36,327 nt of DNA from Promethearchaeota archaeon (GCA_019058015.1 JAHLWH010000149.1:1-36327), one strand, 5' to 3'. Shown: positions 7,591 to 16,942, numbered from the stretch's first letter. Notes: generated by a model not told the origin, from the sequence alone. Numbers and translations: made by a program.

Positions 7591-7956
7591 ATGAAAGATA
7601 TGTTAGGCATAAAAAATTTGAAAAACGATTTATCTGCAATGAAAAATGAGATGACTAAGATCAGTTCAGAAATTTCCAAGATGAGCGAAAACATAATAGA
7701 TCTTAGCAATAAAACATCACAGAGTATGGACAAAGTATCCTCGGAGATTCATGAAATGAATTTAACAATAAGGGAAGCAATGAAAATAACTTCTGATACA
7801 ATTAAAGAGATGAGTGAAAACTTTTCAAAAGCATTAAAAGATGCTTTGAGAGATATGTCTGAAATGAAAGTCAAGGTTGAGGTTAGAGATTCGATTTTGC
7901 AAACTCTTGGAATTGATAGACTTCTTCCGGAGTTTTTGAAAAAATCTAAAAAATAA
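7591..7956 (+). CDS. Small coiled-coil protein
   Basis: Not recognised. The 121-residue soluble protein is dominated by heptad-like repeats: MTKISSEISKMSENI, SQSMDKVSSEIHEMN, REAMKITSDTIKEMS. It has regularly spaced hydrophobic residues, many M/S/E/K, and no proline until the C-terminus (LGIDRLLPEFLKKSKK). This predicts a long helical coiled coil, perhaps dimeric, ending in a short basic tail. The pattern resembles signalling helices of methyl-accepting type, but there is no membrane segment, HAMP or signalling-tip motif. It is convergent with the downstream symporter gene, with only 11 bases between. Confidence 0.65.
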   Translation: MKDMLGIKNLKNDLSAMKNEMTKISSEISKMSENIIDLSNKTSQSMDKVSSEIHEMNLTIREAMKITSDTIKEMSENFSKALKDALRDMSEMKVKVEVRDSILQTLGIDRLLPEFLKKSKK

Positions 7957-7967
7957 AAATAAAGAAA

Positions 7968-9380
7968 TTATAAATTTTTAAGTTTTTCTTCATGCAATTT
8001 TGTCAATTTTATTCGATTTTCTGCTAATTTTTTTCCTTTGATGGGATAGAAATATAATCCAATGACACCGATCAATAGAACAATGCATGGAAAAATACCT
8101 ATTAGAAATTGAAGACCTGCTATTACATCAGCTCCTGGGTTCGGTATGTAAGTTGACCATTCAGTGCCAGAAAAAACCAAGCCAATTACTGAAAAATTAA
8201 TGACCGCCGATATCCGTATAAGGAAATTGATGATTCCATAGTAAATACCAGCTCGTCGTGTTCCATGCTTGATTTCATCTTCATCAATGATCTCCGCAAG
8301 ACATTGGTCATAGAAATAAATAGTTCCGCCCAATCCGATACCGGTGAATATCATCACAATGAGACCCACAACATAATCTGGTGTGAACATGTAAATCAAC
8401 ATACCAAATCCCCAAATTATCATTCCTAGCATTCCAACTATGCGAGCGCCTTTTTTTTTACGCAATTTTTCCCAAAAAGGTATAGTAAAAAAAGCTGTTA
8501 TAAAAGCCGCAAGCAAAACTAATCCTATTAGTTCTGAATCTACAACTTTATGTACATATGTCTCAAATAGAGGAATTAATGTAGGTAATAGATTAACACA
8601 GATCCAATAAGTAAGTCCAGGGATGAGAAATACTAGAAATGACTTATTTTTAAATGTAAATTTCATTGTGTTTATAAAAGACGGTGCGGTTTCAGCATCT
8701 TTTACAAATATTTTAGGTTCTCGAAGACCCCATTTCACTGCGATGAAAAGAAACACAATAACTATAATTGCAATAATGATTCCTGTAAGTTGATATTGAC
8801 CTAGTGTATAAGGATAACCAAATTGATTAGTAATATCTTCAATAATAAATGTAGGCATAATAAAAGCAAAAATTAATGAAATAAGTACAAACATTACACG
8901 GGTTCGACCTACTTCACTCCTTTCTTTCACAGAAACGAACATTTCCGAAAAAATTGCATTATAATTTAAATTAAATGCCGTGTAGACCGTGTCAAATATA
9001 ATAAGTATAATCAATAAATAAATAAGATTGACTACATCGGAGTTAGCATAGATGGGGGGTGTAAAAAGTAAAAACATTATAATCGCTAGTGGAATAATAG
9101 CACCGACCATCCATGGAGTTCTGCGTCCCCACTTAGTTCGTGTCCGATCAGAAAGATAACCAATAAGCGGATCATTAATACTATTCCATATACTCCAAAA
9201 GATAAAAGTTAGACTAATCCATAGAATTGGTAATCTAATCACAGTAAAATAGAAAAGAAAGATCAAAAATGAAAAGCTCTGGTAGGCAACATTATCTCCT
9301 ACTTCAGCAAGAGAGTAAGCCAATTTCATACGAGAATCTTTTCGAGATTTCATTTCGTTCTTAGAGTTCATTTCGTTCAT
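7968..9380 (-). CDS. GPH-family (glycoside-pentoside-hexuronide) cation symporter
   Basis: A 470-residue major facilitator protein with twelve predicted membrane helices. The family signature between helices 2 and 3 is clear: IGYLSDRTRTKWGRRTPW. The D-x-x-S-D-R-T and G-R-R-x-P pattern marks the MFS_2/GPH group (MelB-like), which takes up sugars or glycosides together with Na+ or H+. The later EIIDEDEIKHGTRRAGIYYG is the conserved loop before helix 11, with the acidic run typical of these carriers. The length is normal and no damage is seen. Substrate unknown. It is related to the carriers at 27.4-29.8 kb but clearly more distant than those are from each other. The start is ATG at 9380; an ATG at 9368 is also possible. 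Confidence 0.85.
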   Translation of the reverse strand: MNEMNSKNEMKSRKDSRMKLAYSLAEVGDNVAYQSFSFLIFLFYFTVIRLPILWISLTFIFWSIWNSINDPLIGYLSDRTRTKWGRRTPWMVGAIIPLAIIMFLLFTPPIYANSDVVNLIYLLIILIIFDTVYTAFNLNYNAIFSEMFVSVKERSEVGRTRVMFVLISLIFAFIMPTFIIEDITNQFGYPYTLGQYQLTGIIIAIIVIVFLFIAVKWGLREPKIFVKDAETAPSFINTMKFTFKNKSFLVFLIPGLTYWICVNLLPTLIPLFETYVHKVVDSELIGLVLLAAFITAFFTIPFWEKLRKKKGARIVGMLGMIIWGFGMLIYMFTPDYVVGLIVMIFTGIGLGGTIYFYDQCLAEIIDEDEIKHGTRRAGIYYGIINFLIRISAVINFSVIGLVFSGTEWSTYIPNPGADVIAGLQFLIGIFPCIVLLIGVIGLYFYPIKGKKLAENRIKLTKLHEEKLKNL

Positions 9381-9509
9381 TTTTTTAACCTTTTTTTTTA
9401 AAAATGTTTTGAATCGTTATGATTAAATTTTAAAAATTTATTATAATTTAACTCTTTGATTAATATCAATATAAATATTTGCTAAAAAAAGAGATTGCAT
9501 ATGATCCAG

Positions 9510-9531
9510 AAAAGAAAAAATAGAAAAAATA
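9510..9531 (-). terminator. T-rich terminator after the truncated MFS gene
   Basis: Seen on the minus strand, this stretch is mostly T with isolated C and A, just after the stop of the truncated transporter at 9540. It is consistent with hairpin-free archaeal termination. Confidence 0.4.
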
Positions 9532-9539
9532 AATAATAT

Positions 9540-10151
9540 TTAAGTAATTTTTTTCTCTTTTAAGAATAATGCTAGAATGGATATAATAATGAGCAATATG
9601 GATTGTATTATCAAAGCAGGAAAATAATCACCGTTGGGCATTTTCAAACCTTCGAAACCGAGGATAAAAATAACTCCTCCTATTTGTCCAAACATCATTA
9701 AAAATCCGTTTGAACTTGCTTCTGAAACGGGGCTTGCAATATCTATAGCGTATTCTAAAGCAACTGGTGCAACGGAGATTAAACCGAATCCAAAAAGAAA
9801 ACCGAAGAGATATAATAAATTTTCATCATATGCAAATGAAATAATGAATAGAGAAATTGTTGCAATTACACACGATAAAATTATTAGAATTTCTCGTTTT
9901 TTGAATTTATCTGATAAAATAGACATTACTAAACATCCAATGATGCCACCTATTAAAATTATACTTCTAAATATACCTGCAAATATGGCATCATAACCTC
10001 TAGGTACAACAATTTGTTCTATATATTTAGTTATGGTATTAAAGACGCCAAGTCCAATGAGAAAAACGATAACTAATACTAGAAATTTTTTATTTGTAAA
10101 TAGTTTTTTGAGACCTGTAAACATAAACACCTTTTCTTCTTTTTTATATTC
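9540..10151 (-). pseudogene. 5'-truncated MFS transporter (C-terminal half)
   Basis: The frame encodes only six membrane helices. It opens with EYKKEEKVFMFTGLKKLFTN, which resembles the long cytoplasmic loop before helix 7 of a 12-helix carrier. It continues through the helix 8-9 signature IGCLVMSILSDKFKKREI to LFLKEKKIT. The first half is missing: an in-frame TAG (10152-10154) sits directly upstream, and the sequence beyond belongs to another, oppositely oriented gene end. A GTG at 10130 could start a protein of 196 residues, but half an MFS carrier is unlikely to work. The EASSNGFLMMFGQIGGVIFI stretch resembles FLVCR-like/MFS_1 carriers rather than GPH symporters, so it is not a copy of the neighbouring symporter. 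Confidence 0.7.
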
Positions 10152-10288
10152 CTAAAATCCAGTATCCAAAAGGTTTTGATGTAATTATTTCTGAGGGAGA
10201 AATTGAAAAAAGAGAGGACGAGCAATTGATATTCATAAAATTCAAAACTAAGGGAATTCATTCAATCAAGTTCATAAAAAAAGTCTAA
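10145..10288 (+). pseudogene. C-terminal remnant of an unidentified gene
   Basis: A plus-strand frame of about 47 codons ends with TAA at 10286-10288: IPKIQYPKGFDVIISEGEIE, then KREDEQLIFIKFKTKGIHSI and KFIKKV. It has no start codon and meets the truncated transporter head to head at about 10130-10150. The alternating charged and hydrophobic pattern suggests a terminal beta-sandwich, such as the C-terminal domain of a glycoside hydrolase, but it is too short to identify. Confidence 0.45.
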
Positions 10289-10312
10289 ATTATTAAATTC
10301 CTTTTACTTTTT

Positions 10313-11050
10313 CTATTTTCCCCTTCGCCGGGCTCTTCTTAGATATTCTCTAATATCTTCAACCAACATTTCTTCATTATAATCAGGCCAATAATCGTCA
10401 CGAAATTTAAACTCAGCATATGAAGCATCCCACAATAAAAATCCTGAAATTCTTGCCCCATCTTCCATCCCTGTCCGGATAATGTAATCCAATTCGGGAA
10501 AATCTTTAGTATATAGATAATTTTTAATTAATTCAATATTTATATCCTTTGGGTTTATTTTATCATCTAAAATTTTTTTCACGGCATCGACAATTTCTTC
10601 TTGACCATCATACATTATACATATATTCAAAAATTTTTTGTCATGGTCTTTTGTTGTTTCAATAAGTTCATTAATTTTTTCCCTCACATCAGGTGGCAAT
10701 AGTGATAATCTCCCGATTACATTAATTTTAACTTTTTCTTCTTTTATAACCGGATCGTTGCTGATAACATCAATTACATTAATAATCAAACCATAAATAT
10801 ACTGAAGTTCTTGGGGACTTCTTTTTTTAACATTTTCATTTGATAAAGCAAACACACTCAAGTATTTAATACCCAGATCTAAGAAGCTAAATAATATTTT
10901 CCTTAAGGTTTCATACCCTGCTAAGTGTCCTAAATTGAGATTAAGATTTCTTTTTTTTGCCCATCGGCGATTTCCATCGAGAATAAGTCCAACATGTCTA
11001 GGTAATTTGTCCTTTGCTTCTTTTTTCAATTCTTCCAAGTTATTGACCAC
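10313..11050 (-). CDS. uppS: cis-Prenyltransferase (undecaprenyl/polyprenyl diphosphate synthase family)
   Basis: A 245-residue cis-prenyltransferase. It extends an allylic diphosphate with IPP in the Z configuration to make a polyprenyl carrier lipid for glycosylation or cell-surface synthesis. The catalytic motif GLILDGNRRWAKKR is at 21-34 with the Mg-binding Asp at 25. Others are NLGHLAGYETLR, FALSNENVKKRSPQEL and DYIIRTGMEDGARISGF followed by LLWDASYAEF and DYWPDY. These are the five conserved regions in order at normal length. The GTG start at 11050 follows an AGG-containing stretch; no better ATG precedes the DGNRRW motif. It is divergent from the mevalonate genes, with 275 bp between. 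Confidence 0.92.
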   Translation of the reverse strand: MVNNLEELKKEAKDKLPRHVGLILDGNRRWAKKRNLNLNLGHLAGYETLRKILFSFLDLGIKYLSVFALSNENVKKRSPQELQYIYGLIINVIDVISNDPVIKEEKVKINVIGRLSLLPPDVREKINELIETTKDHDKKFLNICIMYDGQEEIVDAVKKILDDKINPKDINIELIKNYLYTKDFPELDYIIRTGMEDGARISGFLLWDASYAEFKFRDDYWPDYNEEMLVEDIREYLRRARRRGK

Positions 11051-11325
11051 CTAGATCTAATAAATAAAATGCATTAAAAAAATTTTAATATAGATTTATC
11101 CATTAGAAAAATAAACAATCAATTATTTTTTGATTCAATATTGTATTTTAACATTAGTAAGAATATGAACGATTTAAATTATTAAAGTTAAGAGAATTTT
11201 TAAATATATTATAACCTTTTACAATTTTTAATAAATGATAATTTATTATATTAAACAGACATTTAAGTAATCCCTACTTGCTTAAAAATGGAAAATCTTA
11301 GTTTTAAATAATAGAGAAGATTTCT
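11051..11325. promoter_or_regulatory. Divergent promoter region between uppS and the mevalonate genes
   Basis: AT-rich, with no gene. The best plus-strand TATA-like stretch is TTTAAATATATTATAA at 11198-11213, about 115-125 bp before the HMG-CoA synthase start, which would give a long leader. A second AT-rich run lies nearer to uppS, but no clear minus-strand box stands out. No operator repeat or riboswitch was recognised. Confidence 0.35.
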
Positions 11326-12960
11326 ATGAAAAGTGATAAACACTTATTCAGTAATATCGGAATAGACTCAATTGGATTCTATGCGCCAAGATTTTACTTG
11401 AGTTTAAATGATCTTGCAATTATACGAAATGTTGATCCAAATAAATATAAAAAGGGATTACTTACAAAAGAGATGAGATTTCCTGAAGTAGGTGAAGATA
11501 TTGTATCTATGGGTATAAAAGCCGGTTATAATGCATTACTTAGGGGTCACATCAATCCAAAAAAAATAGATGCAATATTTGTTGGAACTGAGACAATAAC
11601 TTATGCAGTTAAATCAGTTTCAAACATACTCGCCCAATTATTAGGCATTTCTATAAATTCTTTAACACAAGATGTGTATAATGCATGTGCTGCTGGCACA
11701 CTAGCAATTCTTAATGCAATTGCTTTAATTGAAAAAGATATAATTAAAAAAGCATTAGTAATTGGAGTCGATGTGTCTTCCTATAGTTTAGGTAGTCCAG
11801 GAGAGCCCACACAAGGAGCTGGTGCAATTGCTTTAGTTTTATCAAAAAATCCACGAATTGCAACCTTTAGTAAGAAATTTGGAAAAATTTCAGGAAATAT
11901 TAATGATTTTTATAGACCTGCAAATGAATCTGTACCTCAAGTATTTGGACGATATTCCATTGATTCTTATCTTAATTTTCAATTAGGAGCATTTGATGAT
12001 TTAACTAGGAATATTGGAGATTTTTACGCAGATTATTATGTATTTCATGCTCCATATAGTAAACTAGCTTTAAAATGCATGCAGAATATAATCGTTAAGC
12101 GTTGGGTTAAGGATATAAGTAAAATTTTTAAAATTGAACCGCATCATGTAAGATCTTCAATTATTAAAAAAATAAATGACTTTATGCAAAATATAAGTTT
12201 CATTCCGGAATTTATAGGTGTAAAATTAAAAGATAAAGGATTGAAATTAACTCAACTAGACATCATGAAAAATTGGGTACTTACAAATATAAAAAATAGA
12301 GTAATTCCACAATTGAAAGTCCCTATGCATTTCGGTAATATGTATTCAGCTTCAGTTTGGGCTCAAATATTGTATATCCTAGAAACTTCTGCTCGTGTGG
12401 ATAATACAATTTATTTTGGTTCTTATGGTTCTGGGGCAACTTGTATCTCAGGTTTATTAAAAGTTCAGCCAAGATTTAAGCGTGTTGTTAAAAGAAAACC
12501 ACAAGTTGTTGATTTTCTTAAAATAAAAGAACGAAAAAGTGTTCAAGAATACGAACAGATAAAACAAGGTCTTTTAACACCACATATTAGCTTAGGACAT
12601 ATAGAGGAATACAAAAAAAATAAGGCAAAAGGTTTTACTCTGCATTTTTGTGATGAAGGATGTATAATTCCACAAATTGAGGGATTGAATTATTGTCCTA
12701 AAGGACATTCTGGTTTTTATGCGAAGTTTTTCCCATTATTTGCTGTATTAATTTCTGAGCCAATCGATACAAATGGAAATGACCTTAGCTTCCTAAAAAA
12801 AGATCTAGTAAGAATCCAAGGCTATCCAAAAATAGGAAATCTTTTAGAATGTGAGATACGCCGTGTTGAAAGTACGTTTGAAGATCAATCATTAAGTAGT
12901 GGATTGTTAAACTGGACACCCACTTATATTCCCTTAATAAATAGAGATCAATTTTTTTAG
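11326..12960 (+). CDS. mvaS: HMG-CoA synthase with C-terminal zinc-ribbon-like extension
   Basis: Condenses acetoacetyl-CoA with acetyl-CoA to HMG-CoA, the first committed mevalonate step. Thiolase-fold residues are visible: E89 in GTETITYAVKS, nucleophile C121 in YNACAAGTLA, H241 in VFHAPYSKLALK, N338 in GNMYSAS, and the GSYGSGATCISG loop (365-376). The protein has 544 residues, against about 350 for most archaeal and 390 for most bacterial synthases. The extra part (about 400-544) contains C442-x3-C446, C457 and H461 in FCDEGCIIPQ...YCPKGH, which could bind zinc. A beta-rich segment, DLVRIQGYPKIGNLLECEIR, follows and resembles an OB/DUF35-like domain. In other archaea a separate DUF35 protein bridges thiolase and synthase. 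No thiolase gene is adjacent here. This is the first gene of the plus-strand cluster. Confidence 0.9.
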   Translation: MKSDKHLFSNIGIDSIGFYAPRFYLSLNDLAIIRNVDPNKYKKGLLTKEMRFPEVGEDIVSMGIKAGYNALLRGHINPKKIDAIFVGTETITYAVKSVSNILAQLLGISINSLTQDVYNACAAGTLAILNAIALIEKDIIKKALVIGVDVSSYSLGSPGEPTQGAGAIALVLSKNPRIATFSKKFGKISGNINDFYRPANESVPQVFGRYSIDSYLNFQLGAFDDLTRNIGDFYADYYVFHAPYSKLALKCMQNIIVKRWVKDISKIFKIEPHHVRSSIIKKINDFMQNISFIPEFIGVKLKDKGLKLTQLDIMKNWVLTNIKNRVIPQLKVPMHFGNMYSASVWAQILYILETSARVDNTIYFGSYGSGATCISGLLKVQPRFKRVVKRKPQVVDFLKIKERKSVQEYEQIKQGLLTPHISLGHIEEYKKNKAKGFTLHFCDEGCIIPQIEGLNYCPKGHSGFYAKFFPLFAVLISEPIDTNGNDLSFLKKDLVRIQGYPKIGNLLECEIRRVESTFEDQSLSSGLLNWTPTYIPLINRDQFF

Positions 12961-13020
12961 AGTTCCCTTTCAGTCTCTTTCCCAATAAACCCGTCTATTG
13001 ATGTTTGAGATTTTTCCATT

Positions 13021-14232
13021 ATGATTCAATTTAAAAATCTTCCCAAGTCTTTTGGGAATCAATTAAGGAAGGACCATAATGATATTTTAAATTATTTAAT
13101 TAAAGAGGATTATAATATCCAATCTCTCCCTACAAACAGAAAAGCAATATCTAAAGAGGGAGAAGCATATACACTGGCATATCCTATTCAAGGAGTACTT
13201 AAATATCATGGGTTGGTAAGTAAAAAACACCGAATCTCTTATTTTCCCAGTGTTTCTTTTAATAATAATGTAGGTTTTACAGTCACTTATTTAAAATTTG
13301 ATAAGCAATTAAAAGAAGATACAGTAATTTTAAATGGAGAAAAATTATCAAACGATAATTTAAAGAAAATTACAATTTCTTTAGATCTAATTAGAGAATA
13401 TTCAAAAATTAAGTTAAAAGCTTTATTAATTTCAGGTAATTTTTTAAATTCTTCGCATAAATTGTTAACTGGTAAAGGATTAGGAACATCTGCTTCTGGT
13501 TCTGCAGCTCTTGCTTTAGCTGCAATTTCGATATTATATAACAATGAATCAGAATATATTGAAAATAATCGATTAATCAGCTTATTTTCTAGATATTTAG
13601 CTGGATCTGGAACACGTAGTGCCGCAGGTGGATTCGCACTATGGTTGAGTCATCCTACAATAGATCCATTTGACTCTTTTGCAATCCGCCTTGATAGAGA
13701 AGAACACAAAAAATTTGTTAATAACATTTCTCTTATAACTATTCCAATCAATTCCGATTTAAAAACCGAACAGGTTCATAAGATTGCCCCAAAATCGCCC
13801 TTTTTTCCTTCTTGGTTAAAAGAACGGAAAAAAAAGGTTTTTGATTTCTTTATAGCATTAGATAATTGTGATTTGAATAAAATTGGAGAAATAGCGGAAT
13901 ATGATACAATGTGTCTGCATTCAATAACAATGACCTCACAACAAAAGCAAAATATTATTGCTTGGAAGCCAGATACTCTATCAATTATTCTTCGAGTTCG
14001 AGAACTGCGTGCATCTGGTTATAATGTATATTTTTCAATTGATACGGGTCCTTCAGTGGTATTATTAACATATAAAAATGAAAAAAATAGTATAATTAAT
14101 AATTTAAAAGAATTAAATCCGAATTTGGACATTATTGAAGGAAAAATTGGAGGAGCAAGCAAGTTAATTCGTGCTAATTCTCCCAATGCTCAACTGCTAA
14201 AAGAAGACATAAATAAATTTAATATTTCTTAA
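13021..14232 (+). CDS. mvaD: Mevalonate-phosphate decarboxylase homologue (GHMP family), probably phosphomevalonate decarboxylase
   Basis: A 403-residue GHMP protein of the mevalonate diphosphate decarboxylase family. It has AYPIQGVLKYHGL (53-65) with K61, the ATP loop GKGLGTSASGSAALAL (151-166), AGSGTRSAAGG (194-204) with R199, and IDTGPSVVLL with D341. K, R and Asp are the residues needed for decarboxylation in characterised enzymes, so it should be a true decarboxylase rather than a mevalonate 3-kinase. The IQGxxKYHG form is what I recall from haloarchaeal and Chloroflexi phosphomevalonate decarboxylases. The cluster has isopentenyl phosphate kinase but no phosphomevalonate kinase. The inferred reaction is therefore mevalonate 5-phosphate + ATP to isopentenyl phosphate + CO2. 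Mevalonate diphosphate or 3,5-bisphosphate are alternative substrates. The N-terminal 48 residues are an extension of unclear role. Confidence 0.8.
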   Translation: MIQFKNLPKSFGNQLRKDHNDILNYLIKEDYNIQSLPTNRKAISKEGEAYTLAYPIQGVLKYHGLVSKKHRISYFPSVSFNNNVGFTVTYLKFDKQLKEDTVILNGEKLSNDNLKKITISLDLIREYSKIKLKALLISGNFLNSSHKLLTGKGLGTSASGSAALALAAISILYNNESEYIENNRLISLFSRYLAGSGTRSAAGGFALWLSHPTIDPFDSFAIRLDREEHKKFVNNISLITIPINSDLKTEQVHKIAPKSPFFPSWLKERKKKVFDFFIALDNCDLNKIGEIAEYDTMCLHSITMTSQQKQNIIAWKPDTLSIILRVRELRASGYNVYFSIDTGPSVVLLTYKNEKNSIINNLKELNPNLDIIEGKIGGASKLIRANSPNAQLLKEDINKFNIS

Positions 14233-14249
14233 ATAATATATGTAAAATA

Positions 14250-15530
14250 ATGAATGATATCAACTCTAGTATTCCTGGATTTTATAAATTATCAATTGAT
14301 GAACGCCAACAAGTAATAACTAAACTTGTTAATCTTAATACAGAAGAACTCAAGTTGTTAAAAAATTATGGATATATTTCTCCTTTTCAACTAGATACAT
14401 TAATAGAAAATGTTATAGGAAGTTACCATTTACCAATGGGTATTGCATGCAATTTTAAAATTAATAATAAAGATTATTTAATACCAATGGTAATTGAAGA
14501 GCCTTCTGTCGTAGCTGCGGCTTCAAATGCTGCAAAAATTGCTAGAAAAAATGGTGGATTCTATTCTGAAAAAATTAAATCAATAATGTTTTCTCAGATA
14601 CAAGTTACGAATATAAAAAATATGAATATTGCTAAAGAAAATATTGAGAAAAATAAGGATAAAATTTTAAAAATTGCGAATGAACAAGATCCAATTTTAA
14701 CAAGTTTAAAAGGGGGGGCATTTGATCTTGAAATTCATGAAATCTCAACAAAAAAAGGCCCTATGCTGATTGTCCATTTATTAGTAGATGTTTTAGATGC
14801 AATGGGAGCCAATGTAGTAAATACCATGGCAGAAGCTGTAGCACCTTATATTGAAGAAATTTGTGAGGGACAAGTTTTTCTTAGAATTGTATCTAATTTA
14901 GCCATACATCGTCTTGCAAGGTGTAGAGCTGTTTTTGATAAAGAGCTATTAGGTGGAGATAAGGTGGTTGAGGGTATAATAAATGCCTATGAATTTGCAC
15001 TCGCTGATCCTTTCAGAGCAACAACGCATAATAAAGGTATAATGAACGGAATTGTAGCTTTAACAATGGCTACAGGAAATGACACACGCGCTATAGAAGC
15101 TGGGGCTCATGCATTTGCAGCATTAAGTGGAAATTATTCTCCATTGACAAAATTTCAAGTTGATTCAGATGGAAACTTAGCTGGAGAAATAGAGATACCT
15201 CTTGCTCTTGGCATTATAGGGGGTATGACTAAAATACATCCGATGGCGCGATTAGCGTTAAAGATTTTGGATATTAAAAGTGCTAATGAGCTTTCTCAAG
15301 TAGCCGCTGCTGTCGGTTTGGCTCAAAATGTAGCTGCACTAAGGGCTTTAGCTTCAGAGGGAATCCAAAAAGGACATATGTCCCTACATTCGAGAAATAT
15401 TGCAAAATTGGCGGGTGTACCTGAAGAATTAATAGAAAAGGTTGCAAAAAAATTAGTAGAAGATAAAAAAATTAGAGTTGATCATGCTAAAGAAATTTTT
15501 AAAAAAATAATTGATGGTGAAAACCTTTAG
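14250..15530 (+). CDS. mvaA: HMG-CoA reductase, class II (bacterial type)
   Basis: Reduces HMG-CoA to mevalonate with two hydride transfers from NAD(P)H. The 426 residues match class II: there is no membrane anchor and the start is the short IPGFYKLSIDERQQ. Catalytic residues are E84 in IEEPSVVAAASN, K262 in HNKGIMNG, D278 in GNDTRA and H376 in GHMSLHSRN. The K-to-H spacing of 114 equals that in the Pseudomonas mevalonii enzyme as I recall it. The substrate-binding DAMGANVVNTMAE is at 183-195. Most archaea use class I; class II in archaea is usually attributed to transfer from bacteria. It starts 17 bases after the decarboxylase gene. A gap of about 97 bases, the largest inside the cluster, follows it. 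Confidence 0.93.
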   Translation: MNDINSSIPGFYKLSIDERQQVITKLVNLNTEELKLLKNYGYISPFQLDTLIENVIGSYHLPMGIACNFKINNKDYLIPMVIEEPSVVAAASNAAKIARKNGGFYSEKIKSIMFSQIQVTNIKNMNIAKENIEKNKDKILKIANEQDPILTSLKGGAFDLEIHEISTKKGPMLIVHLLVDVLDAMGANVVNTMAEAVAPYIEEICEGQVFLRIVSNLAIHRLARCRAVFDKELLGGDKVVEGIINAYEFALADPFRATTHNKGIMNGIVALTMATGNDTRAIEAGAHAFAALSGNYSPLTKFQVDSDGNLAGEIEIPLALGIIGGMTKIHPMARLALKILDIKSANELSQVAAAVGLAQNVAALRALASEGIQKGHMSLHSRNIAKLAGVPEELIEKVAKKLVEDKKIRVDHAKEIFKKIIDGENL

Positions 15531-15627
15531 TTTTTTAAAATTTGTTCATGTAAGTTTTCTTTAAAAAAAAACAATAATGTAGATGAATTGTATTATTAAA
15601 AATAAGTCTTTGAGATGATTGAAACTT

Positions 15628-16929
15628 ATGGGATTTAGAGAATATATAAATCAAATTTATGAGAAAGGTCTTCTTCGAAAGGTAGATATTGAAGTATCAA
15701 AAAAATTAGAGATTTCTGGAATTTTAAAAGAAATTGAACCAACCCCAGTAATGTTTAATAATGTTAAAGAATCGGAATTTCGCGTGGTTGGTAATATATT
15801 TTGTACCAAGAATGTAATTGCTTCATATTTCGGCGTGACTCCGGTAGATCTCATACCAATGCTTTCAAAAGCAATTTCTGAACGTTCGGAACCAGAGATT
15901 GTTTCAAACGCTCCTTGTCAAGAAGAAATTGAATCGAACGTTGATTTAGATAAACTTCCGATTTTATTCCATTGTGAAAAAGATGGTGGGAATTATATCA
16001 GTTCTGCTGTTGTTATTACTAGAGATCCAGATTATGGACAAAATATGGATTTTCATCGAGCAATGCAATTTTCTAAAGAAAAATTTGCCACTCGAATAGT
16101 TAGAGGTCGTCATTTTCATAAATTTTTGGAAAAAAACAGTGAATTAGATGTAGCATTTTGTATTGGAAATACTCCTAACATTCTAATTGCTGGAGCAACT
16201 TCTGTAGATATTGGAGTTGATGAATTACAAATAGCAAATGCATTAGAACCCATTAGAGTTGTTAAAGCAAATTCAGTAGATCTTTTAATTCCTGTAGAAA
16301 CAGAATTTGTTTTAGAAGGTCGCGTTTATATGGAAGAAAGACACTCTGAAGGGCCATTTATTGATTTAACAGAAACCTATGACGTGATTAGAGAAGAACC
16401 TGTTTTTGAAGTCAAAAAAATCACTCATAGAAAGAAAGCAATTTGGCAAACTTTATTACCGGGAGCACTTGAGCATAAAATATTAATGGGAATGCCCCGA
16501 GAACCAACTATTTTCAAAAAAATAAATGAAGCAGCAGTTAAATGCTTGGATGTAAATATTAATCCTGGTGGATGTTCCTGGTTACATGCAATTATCCAAA
16601 TTGATAAAAAAACAGAAGATGATGGCAAAATAGCAATAGAAGAAGCTTTTGCTGGTCATAAAAGCTGTAAACACGTTTTCATTGTTGATATGGATATTAA
16701 TATTTATAACCCGTTATCTGTAGAATGGGCAATGGCAACTCGCTTTCAAGGGGATACGAGAATGATCATAAAAGATAAAGAACCAGGAAGTAGTTTAGAT
16801 CCTAGTGCCGAACCGGGTACAAAAATGACTACAAAAATTGGTTTCGATTTGACAAAACCACTTGTAGCTAAAGGAAAGAGTTATAATAAAGCAGATTTCC
16901 CTAAAGTAGACATAAATAAATATTTTTAA
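15628..16929 (+). CDS. trans-Anhydromevalonate 5-phosphate decarboxylase (UbiD family)
   Basis: A UbiD-family decarboxylase of 433 residues. Next to both phosphomevalonate dehydratase subunits, it is best assigned to the archaeal mevalonate pathway described from Aeropyrum: trans-anhydromevalonate 5-phosphate to isopentenyl phosphate + CO2, using prenylated FMN. It starts MGFREYINQIYEKGLLRKV, as UbiD proteins do. The acidic pair of the active site lies in YMEERHSEGPFIDL, with Glu residues five apart as in characterised UbiD enzymes, followed by LLPGALEHKILMGMPRE. The ATG at 15628 is chosen over the TTG at 15619 because GAGATGA (15612-15618) then has a suitable spacing. The prenyl-FMN maker UbiX is not in this window. 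Confidence 0.88.
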   Translation: MGFREYINQIYEKGLLRKVDIEVSKKLEISGILKEIEPTPVMFNNVKESEFRVVGNIFCTKNVIASYFGVTPVDLIPMLSKAISERSEPEIVSNAPCQEEIESNVDLDKLPILFHCEKDGGNYISSAVVITRDPDYGQNMDFHRAMQFSKEKFATRIVRGRHFHKFLEKNSELDVAFCIGNTPNILIAGATSVDIGVDELQIANALEPIRVVKANSVDLLIPVETEFVLEGRVYMEERHSEGPFIDLTETYDVIREEPVFEVKKITHRKKAIWQTLLPGALEHKILMGMPREPTIFKKINEAAVKCLDVNINPGGCSWLHAIIQIDKKTEDDGKIAIEEAFAGHKSCKHVFIVDMDINIYNPLSVEWAMATRFQGDTRMIIKDKEPGSSLDPSAEPGTKMTTKIGFDLTKPLVAKGKSYNKADFPKVDINKYF

Positions 16930-16942
16930 GATATAGGAGTCG

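Noticed and set aside
13021..14232. Assignment of the GHMP protein as mevalonate 3-kinase (Thermoplasma type)
   Set aside because: It keeps the Lys, Arg and Asp needed for decarboxylation, and its N-terminal signature IQGxxKYHG differs from the Thermoplasma kinase as I recall it.
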